50,233 bases of DNA from Methanothrix sp. (GCA_026394565.1 JAPKYA010000012.1:1-50233), one strand, 5' to 3'. Shown: positions 14,535 through 23,272, counted from the first letter of the stretch. Program-made: numbers and translations. The notes: a model not told the origin generated them from the letters alone.

Positions 14535-15635
14535 CTAAATCCATTCCTTTTTCCGGAAATAGGCCATCATTACCACTACTACCATCAGCATCAATATTAA
14601 AACGGCCGGGTAGCCCAAAGGAGACTCCAGCTCCGGCATGAACCTGAAGTTCATACCATACAGCCCCGCCAGGAAGGTGAGGGGTATGAATATGGTGGAG
14701 ATGATGGTCAAGAGCTTGATCACCTCATTGAGCTTGTTGCTCAGGCTGGAGAGGTATGTTTCCAAAAGCGAGGCGGACATATCGCGGAAGGTCTCGATGT
14801 TCTCGATCACCTGGATGGTGTGGTCGTATACGTCTCGCAGGTATATCTTTGTAAGCTCTGAGATCAACGGCGAATCCGTTCTCTGCAGCCGGCTGATGGC
14901 TTCACGCAAGGGCCAGACGGACTTTCTCAGGAACAGCATGTCTCGTTTCAGATTGTAGATGGTGGGAAGTATGCCCGGCTCTGGATTTGATACCACCGCA
15001 TCCTCCAGATCCTCGAACCTGTCCCCAAGCTTTTCCATGATTACAAAATAATGGTCAACTATCGAATCCATCATGGAGTAGGCGAGATAGTCCGCACCCT
15101 GCTTCCTTATTTTGCCTTTGGCTGTACGCAGCCTTTCTCGGAGCGGATTGAATACGTCTACTTCCTTCTCCTTAAAGGATATTATAAAATTCTTGCCGAG
15201 AATTATGCTGACCTGATCCATATCGAGCTTGGTATCTCCCGACTCTTCATCACCCTCTTCATCATAGTAAAGCATCTTGAGCACAATGAAGATGTAGTCG
15301 TCATAATCCTCGATCTTGGGACGCTGATCGGTCAGTATGTCCTCGAGTACCAATGGATGAATTCCATAGCAAGAGCCAAGTTTCTCCAGGACATCCGGCT
15401 GGTGTAGACCCTCTATGTTTATCCAGGTGACCGTGGGCTTCTCTCGGAATACAAAGGCCTCATCTACTTGCTTTAACTCTGTTTCCTGATAGTGCTGCTC
15501 ATCGAAGTCTATGACCGTAATCCTGGGCTTCTCCCGCTCGCCTTGGCTGACCTCAGGCGGGTCTGTGGCAGCAAGATCAGTTTTACAGGCCTCTTTACTG
15601 GATTGCTCCAAGGAATACGCTCCAATTTTTATCAT
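14535..15635 (-). CDS. corA: CorA-family divalent cation (Mg2+/Co2+) transporter
   Basis: 366 residues from the ATG at 15635. CorA forms a pentameric channel for Mg2+. A long cytosolic N-terminal domain (LVLEDILTDQRPKIEDYDDY) is followed by the long stalk helix and two C-terminal membrane helices, the first ending in the signature YGMNF and the second followed by the basic tail FRKKEWI. The start was set by the ATGA overlap with the Nramp stop. An upstream Met at 15689 is possible but would bury the start deep in the Nramp gene. It is the last gene of the Lrp-MgtE_N-Nramp-CorA operon, which argues for magnesium rather than cobalt as the physiological ion. Confidence 0.93.
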   Translation of the reverse strand: MIKIGAYSLEQSSKEACKTDLAATDPPEVSQGEREKPRITVIDFDEQHYQETELKQVDEAFVFREKPTVTWINIEGLHQPDVLEKLGSCYGIHPLVLEDILTDQRPKIEDYDDYIFIVLKMLYYDEEGDEESGDTKLDMDQVSIILGKNFIISFKEKEVDVFNPLRERLRTAKGKIRKQGADYLAYSMMDSIVDHYFVIMEKLGDRFEDLEDAVVSNPEPGILPTIYNLKRDMLFLRKSVWPLREAISRLQRTDSPLISELTKIYLRDVYDHTIQVIENIETFRDMSASLLETYLSSLSNKLNEVIKLLTIISTIFIPLTFLAGLYGMNFRFMPELESPLGYPAVLILMLMVVVVMMAYFRKKEWI

Positions 15636-16912
15636 TTTCCAAGGCTCGGAATCAAAGCCGTCACTACCAACAGCAGAGTGAGAATGCACATGATAATTGT
15701 AGTGGTCCAGGCAATGACGTTAAAGAGCTTACCGTTGACATATTCTCCCATCAGCTTCTTGTTGTTGACAAGCATTAGCATGAATACCAGCACCAATGGC
15801 AGCAGAGATCCATTTATCACCTGGGATAGGACCATTATCGTCAGCAACGGAGCATCAGGAAACAGGATGATAATTGCTCCAAAGGCGATAAGCATGGTAT
15901 AGAGCAGGTAGAATTGAGGCGCATCCCAGAATCTCTTATTTAGGCCTGAATCCCAGCCCATTCCCTCGCATAGGAAATAGGCCGTAGATAGCGGCAGTAC
16001 CGAGGCGGCAAAGAGAGAGGCATTGAGGAGCCCAAAGGCGAAGAGCCAGGCAGAATAGCTGCCCGCCAAGGGAAAGAGCGCCAGAGCTGCGTCTTTTGCC
16101 GTCTCGATCTGTATGCCGTTGACAAATATGGTTGCGGCGCAGGTGAATATTATGAAGTATGATACCACGTCGGTTATTATGCATCCGACATAAACATCCC
16201 ATTTCGTATACTTATATTCGGATAATTTCACTCCTTTCTCGACAATGGTAGATTGCAGGTAAAACTGCATCCAGGGCGTGATAGTTGTTCCAACAACTCC
16301 AATCACCATATAAAGATATCCTGGCTCCAGGCTCACGCTTGGAGTCACAGTCTGAGTGAAAAGAAACTTCCAGTCAGGGTGCAGCATCATTCCGGAGATG
16401 ATATAAGTAATATAGACTGAACTGGCGAGAAGAAATATCTTCTCCAGGGAGCGGCGGTTGCCCTTGACAACGGCCAGCCAAACCAAGGCGGCGGCTACGG
16501 GCACCGAGATATACTTGCTTACGCCGAAGATCTCCATGCTTGCCGCAACTCCTGCAAACTCCGCAGTTGTGGTACAGAGGTTGGCGATGATGATTCCCAA
16601 GAGCAGTATCACAGTGGGCTTAACCCCGAAGTGTTCCCGGATGAGATCTGCCAGCCCTTTGCCTGTCACCACGCCCATGCGGGCGCACATCTCCTGCACC
16701 ACAAATAGGGCTATGGTGATGGGTACCAGCGTCCATAATAGAGAGTATCCGAAATGGGCGCCGGCGATGCTGTAAGTTGTTATGCCCCCTGCATCGTTGT
16801 CCACGTTTGCAGTGATTATTCCCGGGCCCAGGACGCCAAGGAAAATAGCCAGTTGGGAGATCTTTGGAATTCTGCCCTTTAAATTGAGTCTTTGCAATGA
16901 CTGAAGATTCAT
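15632..16912 (-). CDS. Nramp (SLC11)-family metal transporter with altered metal site
   Basis: 426 residues with about eleven hydrophobic helices. Helix 1 aligns well with Nramp (GPGIITANVDNDAGG, then AGAHFGYSLLW), but the canonical D-P-G-N motif reads D-A-G-G (D40 to G43), losing the Asn ligand. Helix 6, usually A-x-x-M-P-H, reads T-x-x-T-P-W (about T209-W214), losing the Met that favours soft transition metals and the conserved His. It is one base overlapped with the upstream sensor gene (TGATG) and four bases with corA (ATGA), so the three are translationally coupled. A magnesium role is inferred from the residues and the operon; manganese or iron transport is not excluded. Confidence 0.88.
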   Translation of the reverse strand: MNLQSLQRLNLKGRIPKISQLAIFLGVLGPGIITANVDNDAGGITTYSIAGAHFGYSLLWTLVPITIALFVVQEMCARMGVVTGKGLADLIREHFGVKPTVILLLGIIIANLCTTTAEFAGVAASMEIFGVSKYISVPVAAALVWLAVVKGNRRSLEKIFLLASSVYITYIISGMMLHPDWKFLFTQTVTPSVSLEPGYLYMVIGVVGTTITPWMQFYLQSTIVEKGVKLSEYKYTKWDVYVGCIITDVVSYFIIFTCAATIFVNGIQIETAKDAALALFPLAGSYSAWLFAFGLLNASLFAASVLPLSTAYFLCEGMGWDSGLNKRFWDAPQFYLLYTMLIAFGAIIILFPDAPLLTIMVLSQVINGSLLPLVLVFMLMLVNNKKLMGEYVNGKLFNVIAWTTTIIMCILTLLLVVTALIPSLGK

Positions 16913-18276
16913 CAGGCAGCCCCTCTAACCCGGCGCAGCTTATGATAGTTCCAGGGCATGCGCTTCCTCAAATCCTCGGGGATGATGTCGTCGAGTGCGT
17001 CGTCAAAGGTTACTATTCCCAGGATCTTGCCGTCATGATCTACTACTGGGACGCAGAGAAAGTCGTACTTGGAGAGAAGGTTTGTAACCTCCTCAATGGT
17101 CGCAGTGGGAAGCACGCTCAAGACATCTTTCTTCATTACGTCTCCAGCCTGCAAGGCAGGATCTGCCAGAATGAGATCGCGTAGCGACATTACACCTAAA
17201 AGCTGTCCCACGTCGTTTTGGACATAGATGTAGTAGATCATGTCGATCTCCTGCCCGGACCTGCGAAGCCTGGAAAAAATTTCCGATATGCTGGAGCCGG
17301 ATGAAACTGCGATATATTCCGTTGTCATGAGGCTTCCGGCAGAACGGTCGCTGTAGCGCATCAGCTCCTTGATCTCCTCAGCCACCTCCTCATTCATGAG
17401 GTTAAGGACTTCTGTGGCTTTATTTTCCGACATAATTCCCAGCAAGTCCGCAGCATCATCTGGATTCATATTCTCCAGGATGTCGGCCACATCATCGCTA
17501 TCCATTTGCTTCACCATGGTTGCCTGTACCTCTGGGTCCATCTCCTCCATGGTCTCGGCGGCAGTCTCGTCGCCCAAGGAGTCGAGTATCAAAAGCCGAT
17601 CTTTATTGTTCAGATCTTCGAGAATATCGGCGATATCGGCGGGATGCAGATCATTGATTGTCTTTCTTGAGATCTTGAGATGAATGCTGCGAAGACTGGG
17701 ATCGAGAGGATCGATATATGACCAGGGTATGATGTGACTTGGGAGCTTGTCTAGAAAACTTGATGTGAGCCCGGAAAACCCCAGCCGTCTCAATATTCCC
17801 TTGAAGCCGACGTCCACTGCCACCAGGCAGAGCGACCTCTTTAACTGGGCCAGTAGAACGTCGTTAACTCTCACAACCTTCAGGCCGTCTATGTCCACGA
17901 TCTGTCTATCGAGAATGGTCTCTGTTACCAGGAGTTCCTTGTCTGATAGCTTCCCAGGAGGGATCTCGTCCCTGGCCACATCCAGCCGTATATCTCCATT
18001 GATGGAGCTGACGCTGGACATGGGCAAGATGACCTTTTCGCCAAGGATGTTAGAGGTATAGACAATTCGAGAGATCTCCAGCAGCGTTTCACCAGACTTG
18101 AGAGACAGGTTGGTGAGCTTTCCAACAGCTTTCCCTTCTTTGTCTACGATCTTCTTGCCCTGCAACTGGCTGAAGAAGCTGACCCTGTTCGTGCCGTTTG
18201 CTGCTGTCTCTTTGACCCATAAAGGACCCGGAGCTTTGATCTTCTCGGTGATGCTCTTGGATGTGCGCATCTGCAA
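16912..18276 (-). CDS. Soluble MgtE-type sensor: PRC-barrel-like, MgtE_N and CBS domains, no channel
   Basis: 454 residues with no membrane helix. The N-terminal 190 residues look like two PRC-barrel-type beta domains (GKKIVDKEGKAVGKLTNL; DRQIVDIDGLKVVRVNDV). Residues about 195-300 are the MgtE N superhelix (LHPADIADILEDLNNKDRLL; DPEVQATMVKQMDSDDVADI). About 305-430 form a CBS pair (DRSAGSLMTTEYIAVSS; DVMKKDVLSVLPTATIEEV). In MgtE these domains bind Mg2+ and gate the channel, but the channel domain is absent here. It is adjacent to and overlapping the Nramp gene, so it probably gates or regulates that transporter. This is inference; the domain order itself is clear. Confidence 0.88.
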   Translation of the reverse strand: MQMRTSKSITEKIKAPGPLWVKETAANGTNRVSFFSQLQGKKIVDKEGKAVGKLTNLSLKSGETLLEISRIVYTSNILGEKVILPMSSVSSINGDIRLDVARDEIPPGKLSDKELLVTETILDRQIVDIDGLKVVRVNDVLLAQLKRSLCLVAVDVGFKGILRRLGFSGLTSSFLDKLPSHIIPWSYIDPLDPSLRSIHLKISRKTINDLHPADIADILEDLNNKDRLLILDSLGDETAAETMEEMDPEVQATMVKQMDSDDVADILENMNPDDAADLLGIMSENKATEVLNLMNEEVAEEIKELMRYSDRSAGSLMTTEYIAVSSGSSISEIFSRLRRSGQEIDMIYYIYVQNDVGQLLGVMSLRDLILADPALQAGDVMKKDVLSVLPTATIEEVTNLLSKYDFLCVPVVDHDGKILGIVTFDDALDDIIPEDLRKRMPWNYHKLRRVRGAA

Positions 18277-18279
18277 CCT

Positions 18280-18738
18280 CTAAATCGGAGATGTCTCTTC
18301 TTTTGCTCGCTCTACCACCACGATCTCATGCAGGTCTTCAATGCCTTCAATCGACCTTATGCGATCGTTTATGAGGGTATTCAGCTCCTCTAAGCTCTTG
18401 GACCACACCTTAACGAAGAGATCGTACTCACCCAGTATCCCATAGACCTCAGTTATCTCAGGGATCTTCGCTAAAGCCTTGACGGCCTGGTCCTGTCTTT
18501 CATTGTCTGTCTGCACAAGCATAATCGCTGTCACGGCATAGCCAGTGGCCACCGGATTGGCTGTTATGGTGAATCGCTCTATGACCCCATTGGCCTTCAT
18601 GCGTTTGAGGCGGAACTGTATGGTCGCATCGGAGATGCCGGATTTTCTTGACATCTCTTGCAGGCTCATGCGTGCATTCTCCCGAAGACTGCGAAGAATG
18701 ACTCTATCCACTTCGTCAAGGTCCACGCTATTGCCCAT
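18280..18738 (-). CDS. Lrp/AsnC-family transcriptional regulator
   Basis: 152 residues. The N-terminal winged helix-turn-helix (residues about 8-55, LDEVDRVILRSLRENARMSL, then SRKSGISDATIQFRLKRMK) is followed by the RAM ligand-binding domain (about 65-145, with the GEYDLFVKVW strand). Lrp proteins form octamers or dimers and are usually autoregulated. The gene is first in the operon, 3 bp from the MgtE-like sensor gene, and a perfect 8-bp inverted repeat lies 36 bp upstream over the predicted transcription start. It therefore probably controls its own operon, but the ligand (amino acid or other) cannot be read from sequence. Confidence 0.93.
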   Translation of the reverse strand: MGNSVDLDEVDRVILRSLRENARMSLQEMSRKSGISDATIQFRLKRMKANGVIERFTITANPVATGYAVTAIMLVQTDNERQDQAVKALAKIPEITEVYGILGEYDLFVKVWSKSLEELNTLINDRIRSIEGIEDLHEIVVVERAKEETSPI

Positions 18739-18773
18739 ATTGATCTGGTATTCTCCTTAGTGATCCTTTATTG

Positions 18774-18806
18774 TATTGGTATATTACCAATATTACCGTA
18801 TAAAGG
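18774..18806 (-). promoter_or_regulatory. Operator palindrome and TATA box of the Lrp operon
   Basis: TATTGGTA (18774-18781), TAT, TACCAATA (18785-18792) is a perfect 8-bp inverted repeat with a 3-bp spacer. On the minus strand the TATA-like CCTTTATA (18799-18806) lies just upstream, so transcription should start around 18775, inside the palindrome. A bound repressor would block initiation. The remaining DNA up to 19046 is AT-rich and shows no gene. Confidence 0.6.
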
Positions 18807-19046
18807 TTGCCCTTTCCCTAATATTAATTATTAATAATAATGGAATATAATATTTCTATTGGTTGGTTTGAAATAAAAAGTTGAAAATTAGGTTATTCAC
18901 TGCTGGTTGGTGGAATCCTTATTCGCGCTGCATTTCCCGTTCTGGTTCTTCTTTATAACTATATTATTTTTAAGATAATACACAGCAACTTGCTGCGCGG
19001 ATGCGTAGCCGCCGTATCACTCAGCTAGGACATTCACGGGCCTTTC

Positions 19047-19206
19047 TCAGATGTCTGGGGCTCGGATCTGGAGGGAGTAACACGCATCCATGCGAAAGCC
19101 GCTCGATCTGAAAGCGGATGTGCTCTGTGAGGGGCACGCGGGCATTTACCAGGGCGAGAAGATAGGGAAGTATATTGAGGGGTACTTGAAGAGATATGGG
19201 ATGTAG
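19047..19206 (+). pseudogene. 3' fragment of a metallo-beta-lactamase-fold hydrolase
   Basis: From 19090 an open frame reads MRKPLDLKADVLCEGHAGIY and continues QGEKIGKYIEGYLKRYGM to a stop at 19206. D-(V/I)-L-C-x-G-H-x-G-I-(Y/F) followed by a IEGYL helix is the usual C-terminal end of MBL-fold hydrolases. In another frame just upstream (19047-19090) SDVWGSDLEGVTR continues the same protein family. A frame change at about 19085 joins the two. The metal-binding HxHxDH motif is gone, so this is a relic. Confidence 0.5.
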
Positions 19207-19284
19207 TCTAAGAAAGCTTTCTGGATAAGTTTTCGGCAACTCTTATATTGGTAGAGGGACGAAGCAGAACAAAGGAGGAGCTTT

Positions 19285-20085
19285 GTGATCCCATCCAAAA
19301 GTGTAGCAGACAGAATTAAAAGATCCGTCGCCAAATTCCAGCCGGTCCTTCGAGCTGCAAGAGACAGAGATGTAAATGAATCGGACACGTCCGGCATCGT
19401 CAAAGATATGCTGGCCGAGCTGTTTGGCTACGAAAAATATCAGGAAGTCACCAGCGAACTAGCGATCCGAGGGACCTTCTGCGACCTCGCAATCAGGGTT
19501 GATAACAAAATCGAGTTCCTTATCGAGGTAAAGGCCATCGGAACGACCCTCAAGGAATCCCATTTGCGCCAGGCTAGAGACTACGGCGCTAACAACGGAG
19601 TTCCCTGGGTGATCCTAACAAACGGCATGATGTGGCGAGTCTTCAAGATTCGCTTTGAACAACCAATAAGCTATGATCTTGTCTGTGACTTAGATTTCTC
19701 TTCCATAGAAGGAAAGCTAGAGGGAGATCAAGAAAAGGTGTTCATCATCTGCAAGGAAGGCATCAGCAAAGACGCCCGAGAGCAGTTCTATGAGAAAACC
19801 CGATCTCTCAACCGCTTCGTTCTCGGCGCACTCGTCATGTCCGATGAGGTTGTTTCAGTGATTCGACGTGAACTTAAGAAAGTTTCGGACGGATTCCTTG
19901 TTGCACCCGAAGACATCAAGAAGGTCTTGGAGAACGATGTGCTTAAAAGAGATGTGATTGAAGGAGAAGAGGCACAAAAGGCACAAAGCCGCTTGAAACG
20001 GTTCTATCGCAAAGCCTCCAAGGAAAATGTTGAGGATGCAGCTCCAGAAATCCAAACTCCACCAGAGCAAACGAAAGACGGCTAG
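19285..20085 (+). CDS. HsdR_N-type PD-(D/E)xK nuclease-domain protein
   Basis: 266 residues. The first 140 match the type I restriction HsdR N-terminal nuclease domain: D67 in TFCDLAIR, E81-V-K83 in FLIEVKA, and the Q-x3-Y motif at Q96/Y100 in HLRQARDYG. This is a complete core of a Mg-dependent nuclease. Residues 150-266 are mainly helical and are not recognised. No helicase or HsdS is attached, so it is a stand-alone nuclease or a regulator. The start is GTG with a strong Shine-Dalgarno, AAAGGAGGAG at 19271-19280. The next gene follows after 11 bp and is probably co-transcribed. Confidence 0.8.
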   Translation: MIPSKSVADRIKRSVAKFQPVLRAARDRDVNESDTSGIVKDMLAELFGYEKYQEVTSELAIRGTFCDLAIRVDNKIEFLIEVKAIGTTLKESHLRQARDYGANNGVPWVILTNGMMWRVFKIRFEQPISYDLVCDLDFSSIEGKLEGDQEKVFIICKEGISKDAREQFYEKTRSLNRFVLGALVMSDEVVSVIRRELKKVSDGFLVAPEDIKKVLENDVLKRDVIEGEEAQKAQSRLKRFYRKASKENVEDAAPEIQTPPEQTKDG

Positions 20086-20096
20086 GAGCAGCAAAA

Positions 20097-20930
20097 ATGA
20101 AATCCACTCAGGAGATTGATAGGCAAGTTTACGAATTGGCCCGAGGCTATCTGCCCAGTCTGAATATACCGGGAGTGACGCAAGCACTCATCGAAAAATA
20201 CCTTGATCCACTCCATCCTAGACCTACGTCAAAAGAAGGACTGTATCTCCGCATTCTTGAGTCCGCTCAGAATGCACACATGAAGGCTGGTGTCATTGGG
20301 AAATCGATTGGTGGCGTAGACAAATTGGCCCCAGTCTTAATTGATTTCAATCCGCAGGCGGTTTTAGACAGGTACGGAGACAACTGGCAAGACGTTCTTG
20401 ATCATATAGAAAAAGAACTCAAGCCAAGAGGCCAAATTCGCAAAATGGAGCAGTGCATTTGGCCGCGCTACTGCCGGACAATCCTCTCCGCGGCTAGATT
20501 TGTAGAGCAGTTTGAATCTGCAGGTGATTTCTATAATTGGGCTAACTTTTTTGATAGAGATGAGAGAGCGCGGGCAAGTCTACCCATGCTCATGGATAGA
20601 GAGATAGATGGATTAGGCTTTGCCCTCTCCTGCGATTTGCTCATAGGGCTTGGATACGTAAATTTCCCCAAGCCCGACGTTCACCTGCGTCACATCTTTG
20701 CAGCGTTGAAACTATGTAAGCAAGAAGATGATGATTACCAATTATTTAAAGCGATCATCCGCCTTGCGAGGCATGCTGGTGTCACTCCCTACAATGCAGA
20801 CAAAGTGTTTTGGCTGATTGGAAGCGGAAACTTCTACGACGATCCCTTGATTGGAAAAAAGGGAATTATTGGCCGCCATGAAAAAGACTTTGTTCAATTT
20901 GCTCGCTCGAAGATTTTCGAGGATAAATGA
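20097..20930 (+). CDS. Helix-hairpin-helix glycosylase/Nth-like protein (divergent)
   Basis: 277 residues. Residues about 170-200 (DGLGFALSCDLLIGLGYVNF, then PKPDVHLRHIF) have the form of the helix-hairpin-helix plus Pro/Asp strand of endonuclease III/AlkA glycosylases, where the Asp (here D194) activates the reaction. The N-terminal half is helical and not recognised. No iron-sulfur cysteine cluster of the Nth type is seen, so this is a distant member at best. It is paired with the HsdR_N-type nuclease gene, so the two may act on the same modified or damaged DNA. The glycosylase call is a pattern-based inference, not a firm identification. Confidence 0.5.
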   Translation: MKSTQEIDRQVYELARGYLPSLNIPGVTQALIEKYLDPLHPRPTSKEGLYLRILESAQNAHMKAGVIGKSIGGVDKLAPVLIDFNPQAVLDRYGDNWQDVLDHIEKELKPRGQIRKMEQCIWPRYCRTILSAARFVEQFESAGDFYNWANFFDRDERARASLPMLMDREIDGLGFALSCDLLIGLGYVNFPKPDVHLRHIFAALKLCKQEDDDYQLFKAIIRLARHAGVTPYNADKVFWLIGSGNFYDDPLIGKKGIIGRHEKDFVQFARSKIFEDK

Positions 20931-20957
20931 ATAGCGAGAACGTCTCGTTCATAATCC

Positions 20958-21992
20958 TCAATCTCGCAGGACGCTCTCGATCCGAAAGATCCCCTTTTCT
21001 TCCACGATCTCAATTTCCGCATCCAGGAAATGCGCTGCCGTCCAGATGTTGGTCCTGGCGTGCAGAGATATCTCCCGCACAGTGCAACTGCCGCCTGCCA
21101 GGGCCAGATAGGGAATGAGCTGGTCGGCCAGGTGCACATCCACAGCCGCATGGGATTTGAGCTCCAAGATCAGCTCCTCTGCCGCCCTTCTTCCCACTTT
21201 TTCCGCAGGCAGGCCCCTCTCGCCCAGACAGCTCGCGCCCTTGCAGCCGGACCAGAGGGTGATGCCGCTTCCCATGGATGGCAGGCGCAGGGCCTGTTGC
21301 GTTATCCGGGCCGCGTAGCCCGCCTGCTCCAGCACTTCCGCCGCCGAATCGGCCTGCCTGGCAGCCACGTGCTCGGGCAGGTTGGAGCAGTGAGACACTC
21401 CCTGCACCGTACTCTTCCTACTTTGCGTATTCTGCCCAGTCTCTGCAGCCCTGCCTTCCAGGCGAGCAGCCTTCAGCTTGGCAGGCTCGACCTGCAAAAG
21501 TACCTCTCCCTGCCCCCGCGGATAGTATCCTCTCTGTAAAACCTCCAGGCTCACCTTGGCCCCGAACGAGAATAGAGCGGGCAGAAAGACACTCTTAAAA
21601 TAGTCAACCGTAGGAGCCCACTGTACATCCGTGCCTCCTTGAACCCGCAAAGAAGAAGGTGCACCGGCCCGGAGCAGGGCGGGCAGAAGGCACTGCATGA
21701 GCAGGGTCACGCTGCCGGCGGTTCCTATCTCCACCCTGTGCCTGCCTCCCCGAATCTCTCCCGGTGTGAAAACGATCTCGGAAGATCCCGGCGTAGCTCC
21801 AGATGTTCTGGCATCACAAATGCCGGCTAATGCCGTTATGGCCCGCGCATGCTGTGCCGCCAGGCCGGGTTTGGGCCGGCCTTGCCGGATCTTGCTTATG
21901 TGCACGGGCTTTCCCATCACTGCAGAGAGGGCCACAGCTGTGCGCACGATCTGGCCGCCGCCTTCTCCAAAGGAGCCGTCTATTTCAATCAT
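20958..21992 (-). CDS. rtcA: RNA 3'-terminal phosphate cyclase
   Basis: 344 residues. RtcA converts RNA 3'-phosphates to 2',3'-cyclic phosphates with ATP, going through an adenylated His. The N-terminal [20 protein letters not shown] is the family signature, [18 protein letters not shown] is the second repeat motif, and the catalytic His lies in [18 protein letters not shown] near the C-terminus. A linker at about 180-230 is longer and more polar than usual. Its ATG overlaps the arsM stop (ATGA at 21992-21989), so it is translationally coupled to arsM, an unusual partnership. Convergent with the glycosylase-like gene (27-bp gap). Confidence 0.95.
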   Translation of the reverse strand: MIEIDGSFGEGGGQIVRTAVALSAVMGKPVHISKIRQGRPKPGLAAQHARAITALAGICDARTSGATPGSSEIVFTPGEIRGGRHRVEIGTAGSVTLLMQCLLPALLRAGAPSSLRVQGGTDVQWAPTVDYFKSVFLPALFSFGAKVSLEVLQRGYYPRGQGEVLLQVEPAKLKAARLEGRAAETGQNTQSRKSTVQGVSHCSNLPEHVAARQADSAAEVLEQAGYAARITQQALRLPSMGSGITLWSGCKGASCLGERGLPAEKVGRRAAEELILELKSHAAVDVHLADQLIPYLALAGGSCTVREISLHARTNIWTAAHFLDAEIEIVEEKGIFRIESVLRD

Positions 21993-22816
21993 CGCTTGAA
22001 GCCGCTTACCTTTACGCTGGATATGCAGCCCTCAACTTTTTTAGTCTCTTCGGCAGATCCTTGCAGGCTCTTTAAAATCGCCTGGCCGGTTGGATCATTG
22101 GTCATGCAGTCCAGAGGGAAGTCCGATTCCTCGATCACACAGACGTCCTCGAATCCTGCCGACTTTATGGCATCAAGATACTTATCCTTCAGGAGAGCTC
22201 CTGCCACACACCCCACATAAGCCTCAATGGATTGCTTGACAAAATCCGGCAGTCTCTTCTTAAGGACGATATCCGAGACCATCAACCTGCCGCCGGGCCT
22301 TAGAACTCTGAAAGCCTCTCGGAAGGCCTTCTCCTTGTCCGGCACCAGGTTGATGACGCAGTTGGAGATGATGACATCAACTGTATTATCCTCGACTGGC
22401 AAGGCCTCAATCTCTCCCAGTCGGAACTCCACATTGCCGTAGGCACCCTGGCAAGCGTTGGCTCTTGCCCGCGCCAGCATCTCCTCAGTCATATCGACGC
22501 CGATGACCTTTCCCATCGGGCCAACGGCCTTTGATGCCAAAAAGCAGTCAAAACCGCCGCCGGACCCCAGGTCCAGGACTGTCTCTCCCTCTTTTAAGGA
22601 GGCAAGTGCAATCGGGTTGCCGCAGCCTAGCCCCAGGTTGGCTCCTTCAGGCACGGCCTCTATCTGCTCCTCTGAGTAGCCGATCTTCCTGCTGATACGC
22701 TCTGGCTTGGTCGATGTGCAGCAGCCAGACGAGCAACAGGATGAGGCATTCTTTGCCACACGCGAGTAATTCTCTTTTACCGCATTCTTTAGCTCTTGAT
22801 CTTTCATCTTTTCCAC
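21989..22816 (-). CDS. arsM: Arsenite S-adenosylmethionine methyltransferase ArsM
   Basis: 275 residues. ArsM methylates As(III) using SAM. The SAM-binding motif is [14 protein letters not shown] (about 81-94). The three catalytic cysteines of the family are present: C65 in GLGCGNP, C153 in SNCVINL and C203 in AYVGCVAG. An extra N-terminal cluster, C27-C28 and C32-C33 (SSCCSSGCC), is likely to bind metalloid. It is 4 bp downstream of the AbrB-like gene and overlaps rtcA. The identification is firm; whether the protein actually protects against arsenic here is inferred from the conserved residues. Confidence 0.93.
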   Translation of the reverse strand: MEKMKDQELKNAVKENYSRVAKNASSCCSSGCCTSTKPERISRKIGYSEEQIEAVPEGANLGLGCGNPIALASLKEGETVLDLGSGGGFDCFLASKAVGPMGKVIGVDMTEEMLARARANACQGAYGNVEFRLGEIEALPVEDNTVDVIISNCVINLVPDKEKAFREAFRVLRPGGRLMVSDIVLKKRLPDFVKQSIEAYVGCVAGALLKDKYLDAIKSAGFEDVCVIEESDFPLDCMTNDPTGQAILKSLQGSAEETKKVEGCISSVKVSGFKR

Positions 22817-22820
22817 CCAC

Positions 22821-23087
22821 TTATTCTTTAAAGGCCTCGTTTATTACCGGCCCCAGTCGTGACTTGACCATCTCCTCAAGCTCTTCCACTTTGATTAAAG
22901 AGAGGCAACAGATCTTGCCGTTTTTCTCCAAGCTGAGCAGCGCCAGCTTATCTCCCGGCCTTATCTTTGCTCTCTCTCGGATCTCCTTGGGCAGCACCAT
23001 CTGTCCCCTCTCGTCTATGGTTACTATCGATTCCACTCTGCAACTGCTTATCTCGCCGGGAGGGCAGCAGGATTCATTCTCATTCAT
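22821..23087 (-). CDS. AbrB/MazE/SpoVT-type DNA-binding protein with cysteine pairs
   Basis: 88 residues. The swapped-hairpin AbrB fold is visible in SIVTIDERGQMVLPKEIRER (about 20-39) followed by KIRPGDKLALLSL. Cys7-Cys8, Cys16 and Cys60-Cys61 are not part of the usual fold and could bind arsenite, mercury or an iron-sulfur cluster. It is the first gene of a three-gene operon with arsM and rtcA. Proteins of this type have been annotated as HgcAB-associated or as metalloid-operon regulators. This protein may repress the operon until metalloid binds the cysteines; that is an inference. Confidence 0.8.
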   Translation of the reverse strand: MNENESCCPPGEISSCRVESIVTIDERGQMVLPKEIRERAKIRPGDKLALLSLEKNGKICCLSLIKVEELEEMVKSRLGPVINEAFKE

Positions 23088-23238
23088 TATTGCACCTCAT
23101 GCTATTACTGCAATTGCAGAGTTTTCTGAGAATATAAGCTTTTCTGAAAAATCTGAATGACCGGATAAACTACATTATTATGTCGAGAACTTGCTTTGAC
23201 GCGGGAGCCTGCGAGTTCAATAAAAATTGATAAAGAAA

Positions 23239-23248
23239 GCTTATAAGC
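23239..23248 (+). promoter_or_regulatory. TATA box of the helicase gene
   Basis: GCTTATAAGC centred about 29 bp upstream of the ATG at 23273 predicts a leaderless transcript beginning near that ATG. This supports the ATG over the in-frame GTG at 23261. Confidence 0.55.
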
Positions 23249-23272
23249 ATTAAATCTCAAGTGACACTAACC

